Source: Cryptomeria japonica (taxonomy: Eukaryota; Streptophyta; Pinopsida; Cupressales; Cupressaceae). From it: a DNA stretch of 64,000 nucleotides. Below the pieces are notes generated by a model. It saw only the letters and a list, made by a program, of their open reading frames with translations. It made no database searches and was not told the DNA's origin. Where the stretch lies: NCBI RefSeq assembly GCF_030272615.1, contig NC_081409.1, positions 911,922,340-911,986,339 on the forward strand. Reading direction: 5' to 3'. Position numbers and translations under genes: made by a program. Below, one piece after another: positions 35,006-47,794 of this stretch (position 1 is the stretch's first letter; every line of letters starts with the position of its first letter).

Positions 35006-35380
35006 CAAGATGTTTGATCACCTTAACACTACAAAACCTTGATAACAATAAAAAATGCCATTGCCCTCTCCTCTTTTGATGACAAGACCAGGAAGCATCT
35101 CATGTCAAACAAAGGAATTAGCTCTTGCATTCATGGGGACCTAAAAATTCATAAATTAGATATCCTCCTTAGACCAATCATGGATATCTGTAATATTCCT
35201 TTCTAGAACATTTCTAATTTTTGCCCTAAAACAATAATTCCAACTTAAAATGATAATTTCATTATATTTATAAATATTTTACCTAAAATGATGAAAATTT
35301 ATCATAATATTAAACTTTATAATTCTATGAATAATTTAGAGAACATGCTAGCTGAATACGAAGAACAATGAGCACTTTTG
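35006..35380. other. Flank between the LTR unit and the second LINE, unassigned
   Basis: This is probably the continuation of the element whose gag remnant is at 27009, because removing the two inserted LTR units places it there. No domain is recognised. Confidence 0.35.
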
Positions 35381-35663
35381 GTGCGGCTGTTGCCCGCGTG
35401 AGCTAGGGTTTGACCTTGGCCGTGTTTTCTCTCTACTTTGGGTGTTTGTGGGGTCTACTACGGGGGTGTGTGGGGTCGTCTGCAGTGAGTGTGGGGATCT
35501 TTGGTGCATGGGTTTTTCTAGGGTGGTGCGCTCTGTTTTTGGGTTCTTCGGGGGTGTGCTGTAGCGCTTGGGGTTTGTGGTGCCGTGTGGGGGTGTTTGG
35601 AGTTTGTGGGGAGTGTGGCATCTGGAGTTTTATGTGTTGGCATGGGGCTTCTACAGGTTGTGA

Positions 35664-37038
35664 TTGGTGCATATTAATATGGCTGGGAAAGCTTTGTCTT
35701 CCTATTTGGTGATTGCTGATGTTGGGAGGCACAATGGCTCCTCTTCAAGTGTGCATGTGAATCCTCCAGAGTCCTTTTATGTGGGGGAGGGGTCCAAACT
35801 CAAGAAAGTGAATGGTTGTTTGCCACAATGTCAAGATCGACCGGTGTTGGTGATTCCCTCGGAATTTGTGGTGAAGGATGTTTCATATTTGAGCAACCAT
35901 GCTTTGATCTACAAATTTCTTGGGATTCACATTTCTCTCTCAGCTTTGGATTCATGGATCCTTCGCACTTAGCAGATTGAGGGGGAAATGGAGCTCATGT
36001 CGGCGGCTAACAGTTACTTTATGGTTGTTTTTTCCAATATGGCTAATAGGAATCTTGTTTTTGAGGGAGGTCCATACTTTTACAATCGTGTTGGTTTGTT
36101 CATTAAACCATGGTAATTCTGCAGAAGATTTTCTCTCGAGGGTTCTTGTGTGGGTTCATCCTCTGTGTTTGCCTTTGGAATTTTGGTGAGAGGATATTTT
36201 GCGATAGATTGCTGCATTACTTGGCAAACCGAATGCAATTTCTCAACAAACCATAGACAAAAAGGTAATTTCATTCGCTCGTATCTGTGTTGAGGTTGAT
36301 TTAAATAACCCTTTCCCAGATTCACTGGAGATTTGTTTAGGGTCTATGTCTTGGGTTCAGCAGTTAGACTATGAATCTCTCCCTTTTAGATGTAGATTTT
36401 GTCATGAATATGGTCATCTTTAGCGTCAATGTCCCTGAGTTTCGAGATCTGCTACTAGTAATAATTCCTCTTCTTCCCTGCATGCAGCGGGGGATAAAAT
36501 AGGCAAAGGTAATGCTCCTGTGTCGGATGGGGGTTTTGCAAGGGATGGTTTTGAGCTAGTTAAAACTCACACTAAGGGTCGGGGGCAAAAGAGGTCCGTT
36601 AAGGATCAACAGAGTGAGGAGGATTTTAATCGTTTTGAGGTTTTGGCATTGGAGGAAGGGATTCCACTTGAGGCATCTTTTGGGGCTATGGAGATGGCTT
36701 TGCCAGAGGGGGTTGGTCTAGATATTCTGATCTCTCTGGCCCCTTAGATCCCCAAGGATAATTCTGCAAGTAAGATGGTGCAAGAACTACCTGTTTTTGA
36801 TGTCATGCAAGATGATTTGGTTTTGGCAGATTTGGCCAAATAGGTTTTGAAGTCTGGCAAGGGCAGGGGTTCTTCCCAAGTTTTGGGTATAAGCCAGCGA
36901 CCTCATAAGAAATGTACATTGGATACTTCTAAAGGTGGCCGGAAAAAGGATCAGGAGAAGCTACAATTAGTTGGGGATTTGTTGGAGTCACGTTTGGTGA
37001 AACCAATTGACTCCCACTTCTCACAACCCCTCAAATGA
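35664..37038 (+). pseudogene. LINE ORF1 (DUF4283, CCHC knuckle), broken
   Basis: The N-terminal half holds a DUF4283-like domain: FLGIHISLSALDSWILRT, a GPYFYNRVGLFIKPW block, then WVHPLCLPLEFW in another frame after a shift near 36110. A zf-CCHC_4 knuckle C-x2-C-H-x2-G-H-x4-C follows at 36391-36434 (CRFCHEYGHL), with a TAG inside where a Gln would fit. The C-terminal part (36520-37038) has further TAG stops at 36745 and 36841. ORF1 proteins of this type bind the LINE RNA. Its final TGA (37036-37038) overlaps the ORF2 ATG (37035-37037). Confidence 0.75.
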
Positions 37039-37910
37039 TCATTCTTTCATGGAATGTGTGGGGGTTGAATAGCCCCTCCAGACAAAAATCTATTCATGAG
37101 TTGGTTCGTGCTCATTCTCTAGATATTTTTTGTATATAGGAGACTAAGCTTTTGGTTGATCTTATGCTTCAACATGCTCCGATTGTGTGGCGTTATGGTC
37201 AGTGTCAATGTATTGGTTCCCTAGGTTGCTCAAGTGGATTGGCCCTCTTTTGGGACCCCACCAAGATTGTTCCTCTTTGGTGGCTCTCTTGCCAGTCTTC
37301 TCTCTCTTTGGCTGCCTCTAGTCTGGAATCTGGTGAGATTATTTTAGTTACTAATGTCTATGCTCCCATTGATATTCGGGGTAAAGCCCAGCTTTGGTCA
37401 CATCTCAGGTATGTTTGGTCATGTGCTCCTTACCTTCCTTGCGTTCTTGCTGGCGACTTTAATTCTGTCCTGAGCTTGGCTGAGAAGAGGGGAGCTTTAG
37501 CTAGATTGGGTCCTATTCTCTTTCAGGCTAATGTGGATTTTCTTGGCCTAGTTGATGTTAAGCCATCTAATGGAGTCTTCACTTGGGCTAATCGGAGGTG
37601 TGGTGAGGATGATATTTCAGATAGATTGGGCAGAATTTTGGTCTCAAGTTACTGGGTTGGAGATAGGTTGCTTTCTAGTTTAGAGATCCTTGACTGGCGA
37701 GGTTCTGATCATTGGCCAATCAAGTTTTCTGCCAGGTTGGTTAGAGGTCCTAAGAATACTTCTTTTAAATTTCAGCTCATGTGGCTTCGTGATGAATCTC
37801 TTCACAATCTTATGGTTCAATGGTGGCACGATAGGGGCCCTGCCTATGGTACAACAATGTATACCTTTGTTAAGAAGTTGCAGTTTGTGAAATACCAACT
37901 TAAAGAATAA
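37035..37910 (+). pseudogene. LINE ORF2 endonuclease domain
   Basis: From the ATG at 37035 the frame reads SWNVWGLNSPSRQ, then I-stop-ETKL (TAG at 37137-37139, catalytic Glu codon at 37140), GDFNS (Asp at 37455), NGVFTWANRR and SDHWPI (His at 37710). This is the order of an L1 apurinic-like endonuclease, which nicks target DNA to prime reverse transcription. The catalytic residues survive apart from the stop. The frame ends at a TAA at 37908-37910 and continues as decayed linker to 38225. Confidence 0.85.
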
Positions 37911-38225
37911 AATAGGTTGTGTTTTGGCAATCTTTTTTGAAGGAAAAGAAGTACCCAAGAGTGCCTGGATGTTATTACTCGCCAAATTCAGGACTTTGGC
38001 TTCTTTGACGGGTTGGGCAGAGCTGAGTCTCGGGCCTTGAAGGATTTGGAGGAGTGGGAACTTAGGGAAGAGATCTTCTGGAAGTAGAAAGGTCAGATAG
38101 ATTGGCTTCAAGCGAGGGACCGTAATACAACTTTTTTCCATAAGTCTGTTCAGGCTTGTCGTCAAAAGAGTGTTATTTCTTCATTGGTTAATCCTCAAGG
38201 TATCCAGCTGACCTCTATCTAGGCG

Positions 38226-38980
38226 ATGACACATGAGGTTTATTCTGCCCTTTTTCTGGATGATGTGCCCCCTGCTCTTGTGGAGGAGAACCAAATTCTG
38301 GCATGCATCCCTTCTTTAGTCACTAATATGATGAATGAATCTCTACTTCGTTCGGTGACTTTGTTTGAACTTGAAGAGGTTGTTTCCGGGATGGCCAAAG
38401 GCAAAGCTCCTGGCCCAGATAGCTTTCCAATTGAATTTTTTCAAGAATTTTGGGATATTATCAAGTCAGATTTGCTTGCGGTTGTTCAAGAATCTTAAAA
38501 TAGCAAGCAAATGCTTCGTGCCTTGAATTCTACCTTCCTCGTTCTTATCCCCAAAAAGGAGGGTGCAAATCAGCTAGATTTCTTTAGACCCATTGCCTTG
38601 TGCAATGTTGTGCATAAAATTATCACTAAATTGATTGTAGAAAGAATTATAATTTGGCTTCCTTCACTGATCTTTGATGAGCATGGGGGTTTTGTGGTTG
38701 ACAGACAAATTCTGGATGGGGTTGTTATTGCTTTTGAAGCTACTCATTCCATGGTAGTGTCTAAGGAGAGATCTATGTTTATCAAATTGGACATAGCTAA
38801 AGCTTACGATAGGGTTAAGTGGTGTTTTATGCGCAAGATACTCTTGGCCTTTGGCTTCAGATTGGATTGGGTTAGTTGGGTAATGAGTTGTGTGACCTCT
38901 GCTTCCTTCTTTGTTCTTATCAATGGTGAGCCTTCCCAGTTATTTGGAGCTTCCAGGGGTCTGTGACAAGGGGTCCCTCT
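38226..38980 (+). pseudogene. LINE reverse transcriptase, first part
   Basis: In the same frame as the endonuclease come GKAPGPDSFPIEFF, a LIPKKEGANQLDFFRPIALCN block, then FVVDRQILDGVVIA and KLDIAKAYDRVKW (first catalytic Asp). The part ends RGL-stop-QGVPLS, where the stop is TGA in place of an expected Arg. A TAA at 38496-38498 also breaks it. The next residues (PYMFIIMVDG) lie beyond the inserted LTR at 40509. Confidence 0.85.
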
Positions 38981-38985
38981 TTCTC

Positions 38986-40503
38986 TGTAATATCCCTTGG
39001 CTAATCTGACCCTGTTTCGCTTATTTGAACCCCAAGGAATATTGTCAAACACTTGGCATACAATGTTTGAAGCCGCTGTAGTGAATTCTTTATTTGTCTT
39101 CTTTGGGTTTGTAGGCTGCAAATGAAGTTATGGAAAGCTTCTGACAATGCAAAGTTGTTATAGAAATGATATACTAGCTGTTTTAGACCTTTCCACACAT
39201 ATGTAATGACTGAAATTAACTAGTACAGCTAGTTGACATTAAGACAAACACTTGTCATGCATCCCAATGTATACCTACAGCCATTAGGCATTTAAGCAAA
39301 CAATTGGCATGAAAGCTAAGTGGCTGATCAATGTTGAATGTTACCATGAATGTGGAATATGCAAATTATATCTCCATTAAACATATGCAACCTCCAAGTA
39401 CTTCATGATATAATCATAATAGAAAATGATGCAATGAAGTAATGATTTTCTAATACAATGACCATAGATAGAAAACCTGGAATTTCAATCGCTGCCTTGA
39501 TATATTGGTTTGATTCTCCTCATATGCAAATCCCTTGTCAAATATATATAGCTGTTCAACCTTTCTAAATCCCCTTCTATAGAACTCAAACTATTGTAGC
39601 GCACTGTTCACGGCCCTGTAGCGCACTGTTCATGGCACTGTTCACGGCACTGTAGCACACTGTAGTCTCTTTCAATCTGCAAACAAACTCTGAAATAAAC
39701 CCTCCAATCAGCTCAATATTGACTTCTGAATGAAGCCAACTCTCACAAGCATAATCAGATGATATTGCACACCCTCTATATGTTGTTACAATGAAGAAGC
39801 CACACTCTCCAATGCCGACAAGCCTTGAATCCTGCAGAAACCCTTGGTATTCTACACTTCAATGCTCCAGAGAAACTTCAATCAAAAACTAAGATCACAT
39901 AATCAATCCCCCTTCTCTTCTTTTCAAAAGCCTTATATATATTTCCCATGAAGGTTTGATTTTCTCCAATAAGGCATTAAATCAATTAATGATATTAAAT
40001 GACATTTAATGATATAATATTTTCACTTTGTCATTTAATATTTCACCTTGGTAAAAGAGCCACAATTAATTAATTAAATGGTCCCCTTTAATGATACTTG
40101 GACCCTTACTTACGTTATAATATAAAATTATATTATAACTCAATAATATAAGCTCAAAACATTAATGTTTATTTAAACTAAATAAACATTAATATCTCCA
40201 TTAATATTCAACATTTTTGAGCGCTGTCTGAACTGGGAGCTGACATGATGAAGCTGCATATGACCATACCCCCTTTACTAAAAATAGCAGGGGTCCATCT
40301 CTAACATCCCAAGACTTACTAAAAATAGGAAGTAGAGCAAATGATGTCCGAATGATGCCAAACGAAGACCAAACTGAAGCACTCTGAACACTGGAGATGA
40401 TACCAATCCTCAAAAGACCCTCTATCCAACACATTAGCCTACGAGGGTCAGGATAATAGGCTAATCTCACAAAATCCAAGTCTGCTAAAATGGGGACATT
40501 ACA
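38986..40503 (-). mobile_element. Solo LTR, TGTAATGTCCCC family, minus orientation
   Basis: The plus strand begins TGTAATATCCC and ends GGGGACATTACA. A perfect 5 bp duplication TTCTC flanks it (38981-38985 and 40504-40508). Read on the minus strand, the start matches the solo LTR at 27959. The minus-strand TATA box (TATATATAAGG, about 39941-39931) lies at a similar distance from the LTR start. It sits within the PLS-PYMF block of the LINE RT. No internal region is present. A short repeat built on TGTAGCGCACTGTTCACGG lies at about 39596-39665. Confidence 0.85.
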
Positions 40504-40508
40504 TTCTC

Positions 40509-41206
40509 CTTACATGTTTATTATTATGGTTGATGGCCTGGGCCGATTCATTAAGTCCCGGGTTTCTTAGGGCGTGATTTGAGGTTGGAATTAGGGCACT
40601 GGCTTACCTATAATTTCACATCTTCAATTTGTGGATGATACTGCTCTTCTTGGGTTAGCTCACCTTCATGAAGCTAAATCCTTCAAGCATACGTTGGATG
40701 TCTATTTAGCTGCGTCGGGACAACAGGTGAATGAGCACAAGTCCTCTATCTATTTTCTTAATACCCCTAAAGCTATTCAAAGAAGAATTGCCACTGATTT
40801 GAGGTTCCAAATTGGATCTCTCCCTTTCATCTATTTGGGTATTCTTCTTGCTGTTAGTCAGCAGCTTAGACCTTCCTGGCAAGACCTACTAGATAAGCTG
40901 TGTCGGAAGGTCAACCATTGGACTCATAGGTGGCTGTCTACGGCTGCTCGAGTTACTCTCCTTCAATCTGTGATTTAGGCTCTTCCTATTTACAGGGGTT
41001 TTGTTCAAGCTGCTCAAAAGTATTTCCTTGAGGAATTTGATCCTTTGTCTCGCCAATTCCTTTGGAGTGGCAACTTGCATTCTTCTAAGTGGAGCTTGGT
41101 TAAATGGGATTCAGTTTGCCGCCCTAAAACTAAGGGTGGCCTTGGCCTTCGATCTGCGATCTTGAATAGCCAAGTTCTTGTGGCTAAGTTATACTAGAGG
41201 TGGTGT
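40509..41206 (+). pseudogene. LINE reverse transcriptase, second part
   Basis: It resumes PYMFIIMVDGLGRFIKSR directly after the solo LTR. The catalytic FVDD is intact at 40628-40639, followed by LAASGQQVNEHKSS and FIYLGI. Stops occur at 40568-40570 and 40976-40978. The last LINE codons before the Ty3 insertion end at a TTN-type sequence that continues at 59350. Confidence 0.8.
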
Positions 41207-41211
41207 ACCAA

Positions 41212-41551
41212 TGTTAGGGGTAAAAACGTATGTTAGTACGAATAATAATTATAAGTGTGTTATGTGTGTTTATGTTTTGCTATTGCCGAGAGGTTCCCGT
41301 CGAGTAGTTGGGAGTTGGTGACGGTTGGCAACTTGGCCAACCGTCGGGTCTATATAGTGTTTGGTTGGAACCTCGATAGGGGAGCATGTATGGAAGGGGA
41401 GACATTGGAATAAAGATATAACTTTTTGGTCTAATTACTATCATCTGTTGTTTATATTATGATGTACAGTTGTTCTGTTCTATGAATGCTTGGTACGTGT
41501 AGGTACCACTGTGTTATTGATTATCCACCACTATACATTTAGGACTAAACA
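41212..41551 (+). repeat. 5' LTR of the Ty3 element
   Basis: TGTTAGGGG...ACTAAACA, 340 bp. A TATA-like CTATATAGTG lies near 41350. It differs from the 3' LTR at six sites, all C/T or G/A changes. Confidence 0.92.
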
Positions 41552-41554
41552 TTT

Positions 41555-41567
41555 TGGCGCCGTTGCC
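41555..41567 (+). other. Primer-binding site, tRNA-Asp type
   Basis: TGGCGCCGTTGCC is complementary to the 3' end of plant tRNA-Asp as I recall it. It starts three bases after the LTR. Confidence 0.75.
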
Positions 41568-41611
41568 TAAACAAACCTGGAGATAACCATGGCGGCAGGC
41601 GGAAGCAATTA

Positions 41612-42258
41612 ATGGGCCGACCATTTAACCAGCAATTAATTGTCGTGGACAGCGACACACACGAAGAGAGTACCGCGGAAGAGGAACGAGAGGATCAGTT
41701 GATGGCAGACTTGGTGGAGTTGTGGGACGTGTCGGTCACGCAGTACGTACGACGAGAGGCTCAGGAGAGAGCCGTCTCGGAAGGTATGGTACGTGGTGAA
41801 CTCATCGTTAGCACCCCCGTCTTTGACCTACTCGAAAGTATTCCAAGGTTACTCGCCAGGAATTTGATTGCACTCCAAGACCAAAGGGAGGAAACGGCAA
41901 AGGAACTTCGACGACAACAAGTTCTCCGACAGTACGAGGAACGGAGTCATAGGGAGGAAGAGGAGAGGGAGGCCAGTCAGCGCCGTACCTCTGGCACTTG
42001 ATGCCCCTACGACCGAACAAAGACAGACATACCACTGCTATCGAAGGAGTAAACAAGGGAACTGTACGACAATCCCTCTGCATAAAAGAACAGGCCAACA
42101 TGAGACGACGACTAAGAGAGGTTGCCGACTCAAGGAGTCCGGAGAAACACAACAGAAGTCGGGGTGTGAGTCAGAGTCGTAGTCGGGAGAGGCAAAAACC
42201 GTGTACGTGGAAGGAGTTGGTCGAGGTCGCCAGGAACCTGCCACTTCCAGACGTAGCG
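41612..42258 (+). pseudogene. 5' part of Ty3 gag, cut by the nested unit
   Basis: An open stretch from the ATG at 41612 to 42001 (129 codons, acidic then Arg/Glu-rich) is followed, in another frame from about 41998, by an Arg/Ser-rich segment (SRSPEKHNRSRG). That segment runs into the insertion at 42258. Joining 42258 to 48912, with one copy of the TAGCG duplication, keeps this second frame open into the capsid region. The frame change near 42000 is a likely indel. Confidence 0.65.
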
Positions 42259-42464
42259 TGTTGTCCTCATTTTTGTTTCCAAAAATGAAGGACCACTACG
42301 TTGAAATTTTTGTGAAAAAATGAAAAATTTTACTCTATGGCACGCTTCCTGAGGCAGAATTTTGACTAATCCTTGGACTGGTTTAATTCTCAGTCCATTC
42401 TCAAACTACGTTTCGAATTTCGTCCAATTCTGGGTTCGTTTGCTATGCCTTTCCTTCAATTTTG

Positions 42465-43110
42465 GGTTTTAAAACCCCGACTGCAGGTGGAGAATTTTCT
42501 TCAAACTGCAAGTTTTAATGATATTCATTGTTTTGGTCTTTGTAGGGGAATTTTTGACTGATTACATGTGCACTTTTATTTCAAATATGTTACTTGTAAT
42601 TTGTTTTAAGTTTCCCCTTTGTTGTTTTTATCTTTTTATTGTTTTTTGGTCATGTTTAGTTAAAATAGGGATTTTTTGGCTCAACTGCAAGTAAACTTGT
42701 AGTTTGGTCAAAAAACCCCTACTTTAATGGTTTTTACATGTAATAGGGATTTTAAATCCCCATTACATATGTGCAAGTGTTTCTAACTTGTTGTAGGGAT
42801 TTTATTTCCCTTTTACAAGTATTTTAAACTTGCAGTTTGCTCCAAAAAACCCGATTTTGCCTTGCAAGTGCATTTTTGACAATTTTAAACTTGTCATTTG
42901 TCCAAAAAAACCCGATTTTGGCTTATAAGTGGAAAAAGTAAAAAATAAAACTTGCAATTTGTCTTTAAAAACCCGATTTTGGCTTGTAAGTGGAAAAAGT
43001 GAAAATAAAACTTGTTATTTTCTCCCCAAAACCCGATTTGCATGATTTTGGGTAATTCGAACTTGTTGTTTGTCTCCCAAAACCCGATTTGCATCAAAAA
43101 TGGATTTGTT
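42465..43110. repeat. U3 palindrome and ~70 bp repeats of the nested unit
   Basis: GGGTTTTAAAACCCC stands near 42466. From about 42840 to 43100 five degenerate units repeat AAAACCCGATTTTGGCTTG with AACTTGTTATTTG-type linkers. Similar TTTTAAAA palindromes recur near 43995 and 44182. Confidence 0.7.
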
Positions 43111-44362
43111 GAAGATGTCAAAGCGATTTTTTTGGGGAGATTTGCTGGAGATGCAAGGCGTTTAGGATTCTATCCTACTCTCATGCATTTACAAACACAT
43201 TTTTCGCCATTTAGAGTTTATTATTACTGGTTTTTGGAGCTAAATCAGCAAAAACATGGTTCTTTCAATCCACATTTTGGGCGTTTTTTACTCCACAAGT
43301 CTGCATTCTCCTAAATCGTTTTCCCTTCTCTCACCTAGGCGTGGAGTTTGGGATAAGATTCGAGCTATTTAATGATCCATTAATGATGCATTGAATACCA
43401 CGTTTTTTGCAAAAACGTGATTCCTTTGGCTGCAAATTTGAAGGGTTTAAATGCCACGAATCTTTGATAAGAGGAATCGTTTTTACTTTCCATTCTAAGG
43501 CGTTGGGATTGGAGGAAGATTTGACCTCTTCTTGTGCCTCCAAGTTTGCATTTTGCTGCCATATAAGACATTCTTGCAAAAACGTGTAAAGGGTTTGGCA
43601 TTGCAATTTTGGGTTTGTTGACCGGTTTTGCTTCTTCATTCCAAGAATTGTTGCGTTATTGGAAAAGCATTTTGCATTTTTTAGAAAGATATGTTCTTTT
43701 TCCTTTCTTTCCTTCATTTTATTGTTTTTTTAATTTTCATTCTTAGTTGCATCTTTGGCATGTGTTGTTCTTCCCCCAAAAATTGGTTTTTGTGAAAGAA
43801 ATCTTCCCCTTGGTATGCGATTTTTGAATTGCATTGTTCTTCCCAAAATTCCCTCTTTACTTGTATTCGGGATTTTTAATCTCGATTACAAGTTTGTTGG
43901 AAATTCTTGTTCTTCCCATACGGTTAAGTAATTTAACCATTTTTGGTTAAAATTCCAAGTTGAAAAGTGTGAAATACCCCTCCCTTGCAAATTCGGGTTT
44001 TAAAAACCGGATTACATGTTGAAGAGTTCTTCCCATTTTCATGAAAATGACTTTCCCGGATTTTCCCATTTCTATCCATTCATGTTCCCCATATCCGTAC
44101 TTTCCATTTCCATCATTTCCCGCAAGTCAAAATCTCATTTTTCGTCCATTTCTCCATTTTCAAATTTACAAGTGTACTTGTATTCGGGTTTTAAAACCCC
44201 GATTGCATGTATGTCCTTTCTAACTTGTATACTTGCGAAAATTCTCCCAAGATCCGAAATTGGTCAAAGTCAAGATTTTCCCATTTCTACATATTTCCCC
44301 TCTTCCTCTCTCAAAATCATGAAATTCAAAAATCAAAGTTTTACCCATTTGAAGAAGGAAGA

Positions 44363-47300
44363 ATGATATTTGCAGCTGACTATGATGTTGCCTTAACTCT
44401 TTTAAGTCTTCATCACAGCATTCCAGGTTCACAATCAATGTTAGATTTGCCGGCATCTCCAACTCCAAAGAAAATGAAATACAAATATGACAAATATCAG
44501 AATGAGGTTGCACCTTCCCAGGTTTCTTCTCCTTTGGATCGCATCAGAGACACGGAGATAGGGCACGTTGATATGGTAGAATTCATCAACAGGGTAGAAG
44601 ATCCACAGGATAACAACTTGCAGCGGCTATTGGACAGCCATATCCATCATGCATCTTCCTTCCCAGTGGCTGCCCTAGAACCTGAGTTCGTTCTTGCATG
44701 CGCCCATCATTTTGACAAGGATTCAAGAGTCATAAAAAATGATGATGGTGAAACTATAATTCGTCTTGATGCAGATACAATTGAGAAGGTCTTCAGAATA
44801 CCTCCTGCACCTGTTTATATGGAAATCACCAAAGAAAGTGCAGCAGAGTAGTATGTGAAAAGGGAAAAAGATTGCAAGCGACACATAAATAGGTGGATCC
44901 AAGAGCCACGTCCTTCCTTCTCAAGGTGGGCAAAGTTGTACCGTTGTGATTTCAAATGGGAGATAGGAGACACCATCACTCTTCTCAGCAGGATGATGGG
45001 CCTTGAGCATTCCAATGTCTTTGAGCCATGGATATATCAATTCATTATGTTCATATGGCAGTCACATCACATTTCATGGGGGGAAGTCATCAGCGATGCC
45101 TTGTGTGAACAACTTGCAGCAGTTCCTACCACCATGACCTTCTTCATGAATTCTTATTTGGTATATTTAGCAGCATCACTTAGACACTTTCCAGGTCTTT
45201 CTACCAAGGGTGATCGCTCGCTTATACCAGTTTGGGAATATTATGACCAGTTGCCATTGAAACCTAGCAGACTGCATTTTAGAAGGGTCCAAGATGCATT
45301 CTTCGGATATTTCATGTGTCAGTTTGACATGGATCTCAAGAACAAAAGAGTATCAGATGAGGCATGGGTCAAGATATCTGAGTATGGATGTTTGTTCCTG
45401 CAATTTCCCACCTTCACTTATATGAGGATTGGATGCTATGATGGTCAGCCATACATGCTTCCAAGATACCCAACCGATAAGATAATTCTTATGGAGTTGG
45501 GAAGACAGATCATGGCTGTTCATACTTTTCAGTCTGCTAGACACAAGGTTGGAATGGGGATCTCTACCACAAACCCATTAAAAATTGGTCGATACTCCCT
45601 CGTCACATCTGTGAAGGCTAAGGCCATGGAGGCTGAATTGCAGGAAATCAAGCTTAAGAGGTTCAAACCTAGAGCTGATTTTGATTATAGAGGTATGAAG
45701 GAGAAGATCAAGAAATCCTTTGTGCATGTTCATCGCATTGAAGACATTTGGGTAGATCTCCGCACAGAAGCCGAAATTCTGAAGATGGATTACTACAGGC
45801 TCACTGTTGAGCAAATTGTTGACTTGAACTTGGCAGATATCCCACAAGGGATGATTGATGATGGGCATATACTTGATCCTGAATACATTTCACGGAGGGT
45901 TGAGGAAGCTCCACTTCCTTTGATCCAATGGTCACACAAGGAGTGCGTCTCCATCCTTGACAGATTTCAGCCTTTCTTGGCCAACACTAACGCATGGCTG
46001 AAAAGTAATGCTGTTAGACTTATCAAAATCAAGGTTGGTAAAGAAGATGATTCTACGAGGCCTCTTGGACGAAAGTCTGAGATTCAGATTGATAACAAGG
46101 AGGGTGCTTCATCTTCGGGCACAAGGATCAAGTTATGAGTCAGTCGTGCAGTAGTGCTTCCTCCTGAGGAGACGACTATTCGTGGGAAGGAGAAATCACG
46201 GTTCCATGTTCAGGTGATCGATCTAGATAATCCAGAAGAGGGGCAGCAATCTGACAATGCTCCTACGTCTCCAGTTTCAGACTCGCCTCACAAGGTCATT
46301 CCTCCAGTTTCCATTGAGACGCCTCTTTCACCTCTTGATTTGCTCGTAGATGAGTCTCCTCAGAATGCAGTTCCCATTTCAGCATATGAGCCTTCTCTTG
46401 ATCGACAACAAGAAAGTGTGTTGAAAGTTCCTGAAGATAATCCCACTTGCATTCAGTTATCAGAAATTGATACTTCCACTTCTGGTTTTGAAGAATTCAT
46501 GAGGCAATCTTCATGTTCATTGATAACTGAGCAAACCATGGTTGCTGTCCAAACAGATATTCCTCCCAAGGTGACCACGGTAATTCAAACAGAAACTGCT
46601 TCTCCTTTACCTACGGCTGCTACTGGAAGTGAGTTGATGATTTTGCCTCCATGGCTTAGCTCTTTCACCCCGAAAAGGAAGAAGCAAGAGATCTCACCTG
46701 ATGCCTTTGACTACCAGCAACTCAAACAGTCCAGATCCAAAGTTGCTAAGAAGGCCAAAACTATCTCTAAGGTAACTGTTGATAGCAACAAAATGAAAGT
46801 AGCTGAAATTGTGGAACCTATTGCAGATAAGCCACTTGATGAAATGTCAGCTGCTGATTATAAGGTTACAAGAATAGAATTGGGCAAGCAAACACATGAG
46901 GTCATTAAACATGATGCTCAATTTTCTGTTGCTTCACTGGTGCAAAGGTGTGACGATCTTCTTGCGAAGAAAGACAAGCTAGAAGAGGAAAATCGACAGC
47001 TTATGGCAGCCATTCATAAAATCACAAAACCTGCTGCTGAAGGGAGTAACTCCATAGGTTCTTCTGGTTCCCAAGAATCGATTTATGGAGTGGAAAGGGC
47101 TGCTCAGAAAGTACAAGCACTGGATTCCTGGGTTGATCAACTTCATGATCAATGTGTACAAGTAGTGAAAGACATTTTTCAAATAATGTCTAAGTTGGAA
47201 ACCATTGAGGAGAAACTGGATCAGACTTCTAACACTTTCAAAAAGAATCTAGAAAGTGTTGAGAAAAGTCTGACAATTTGGCATACCATGCCCCAACAAC

Positions 47301-47794
47301 AGCTGAGTATTTTGCAGGAGCACGCCATCATCTCTTACAGGGTCATGTACTTGGAATTTGAAGAACTCATGGAAAACAAGACCCTTGTTCTTAAATCCCT
47401 CATTGAGAAGATCGGCGATGCAAGGAGATTCCGGGATGAAGTTTACCGAGGTATTGTCTCACATTGTGAAAGGGCCTCTTGCAATATAGTAAGTCAGGAT
47501 GAAGAGTTGATTCTAGAAGAAGAAGTTCTTGCTGATTTACAGATGAAGATTCATAATGAATGGAGGAGCGAACAATTCTTGGCAGCTTTGATTCAAGCAT
47601 TGATGAAACACCAAGCCTTTTTGCATGAAATCCAGTCTATCCTGGATAAAAACAATTCTGCGCTCCTCCGCTGTCACGACACTATTGTGAAGACTATGGT
47701 TGTTGCCAAGAACACCCATGAACCGAATCCTGAGGAACTACAAGTGAGCATCCGAAAATTTCAAGGATTTGTGTCTTCACAAAATGCAACTTAA
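44363..47794 (+). pseudogene. Long LTR-borne ORF (mobile-domain-like N-terminus, coiled-coil C-terminus), two stops
   Basis: One frame stays open for about 1140 codons from the ATG at 44363, broken only by TAG (44849-44851) and TGA (46136-46138). The N-terminal ~590 residues are a globular, aromatic-rich domain. Blocks such as EPEFVLACAHHF, TIEKVFRIPPAP, RWAKLYRCDFKWEIGD and FMNSYLVYLAA recall the plant mobile domain / Athila ORF1-like proteins found next to pol in some elements. That is resemblance, not a firm match. The middle (from about 46150) is Pro/Ser-rich and acidic. Residues from about 46900 on are helical with heptad-like leucines (KKDKLEEENRQLMAAI, SKLETIEEKLDQ). No enzyme motif is seen. 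An open stretch upstream to 44207 may extend the N-terminus. Confidence 0.7.

Noticed and set aside
35410-35732. 100-codon ORFs on both strands at the LINE start
   Set aside because: Gly/Cys/Trp-rich and Pro/His-rich peptides from a G-rich LINE 5' region; no conserved domain.
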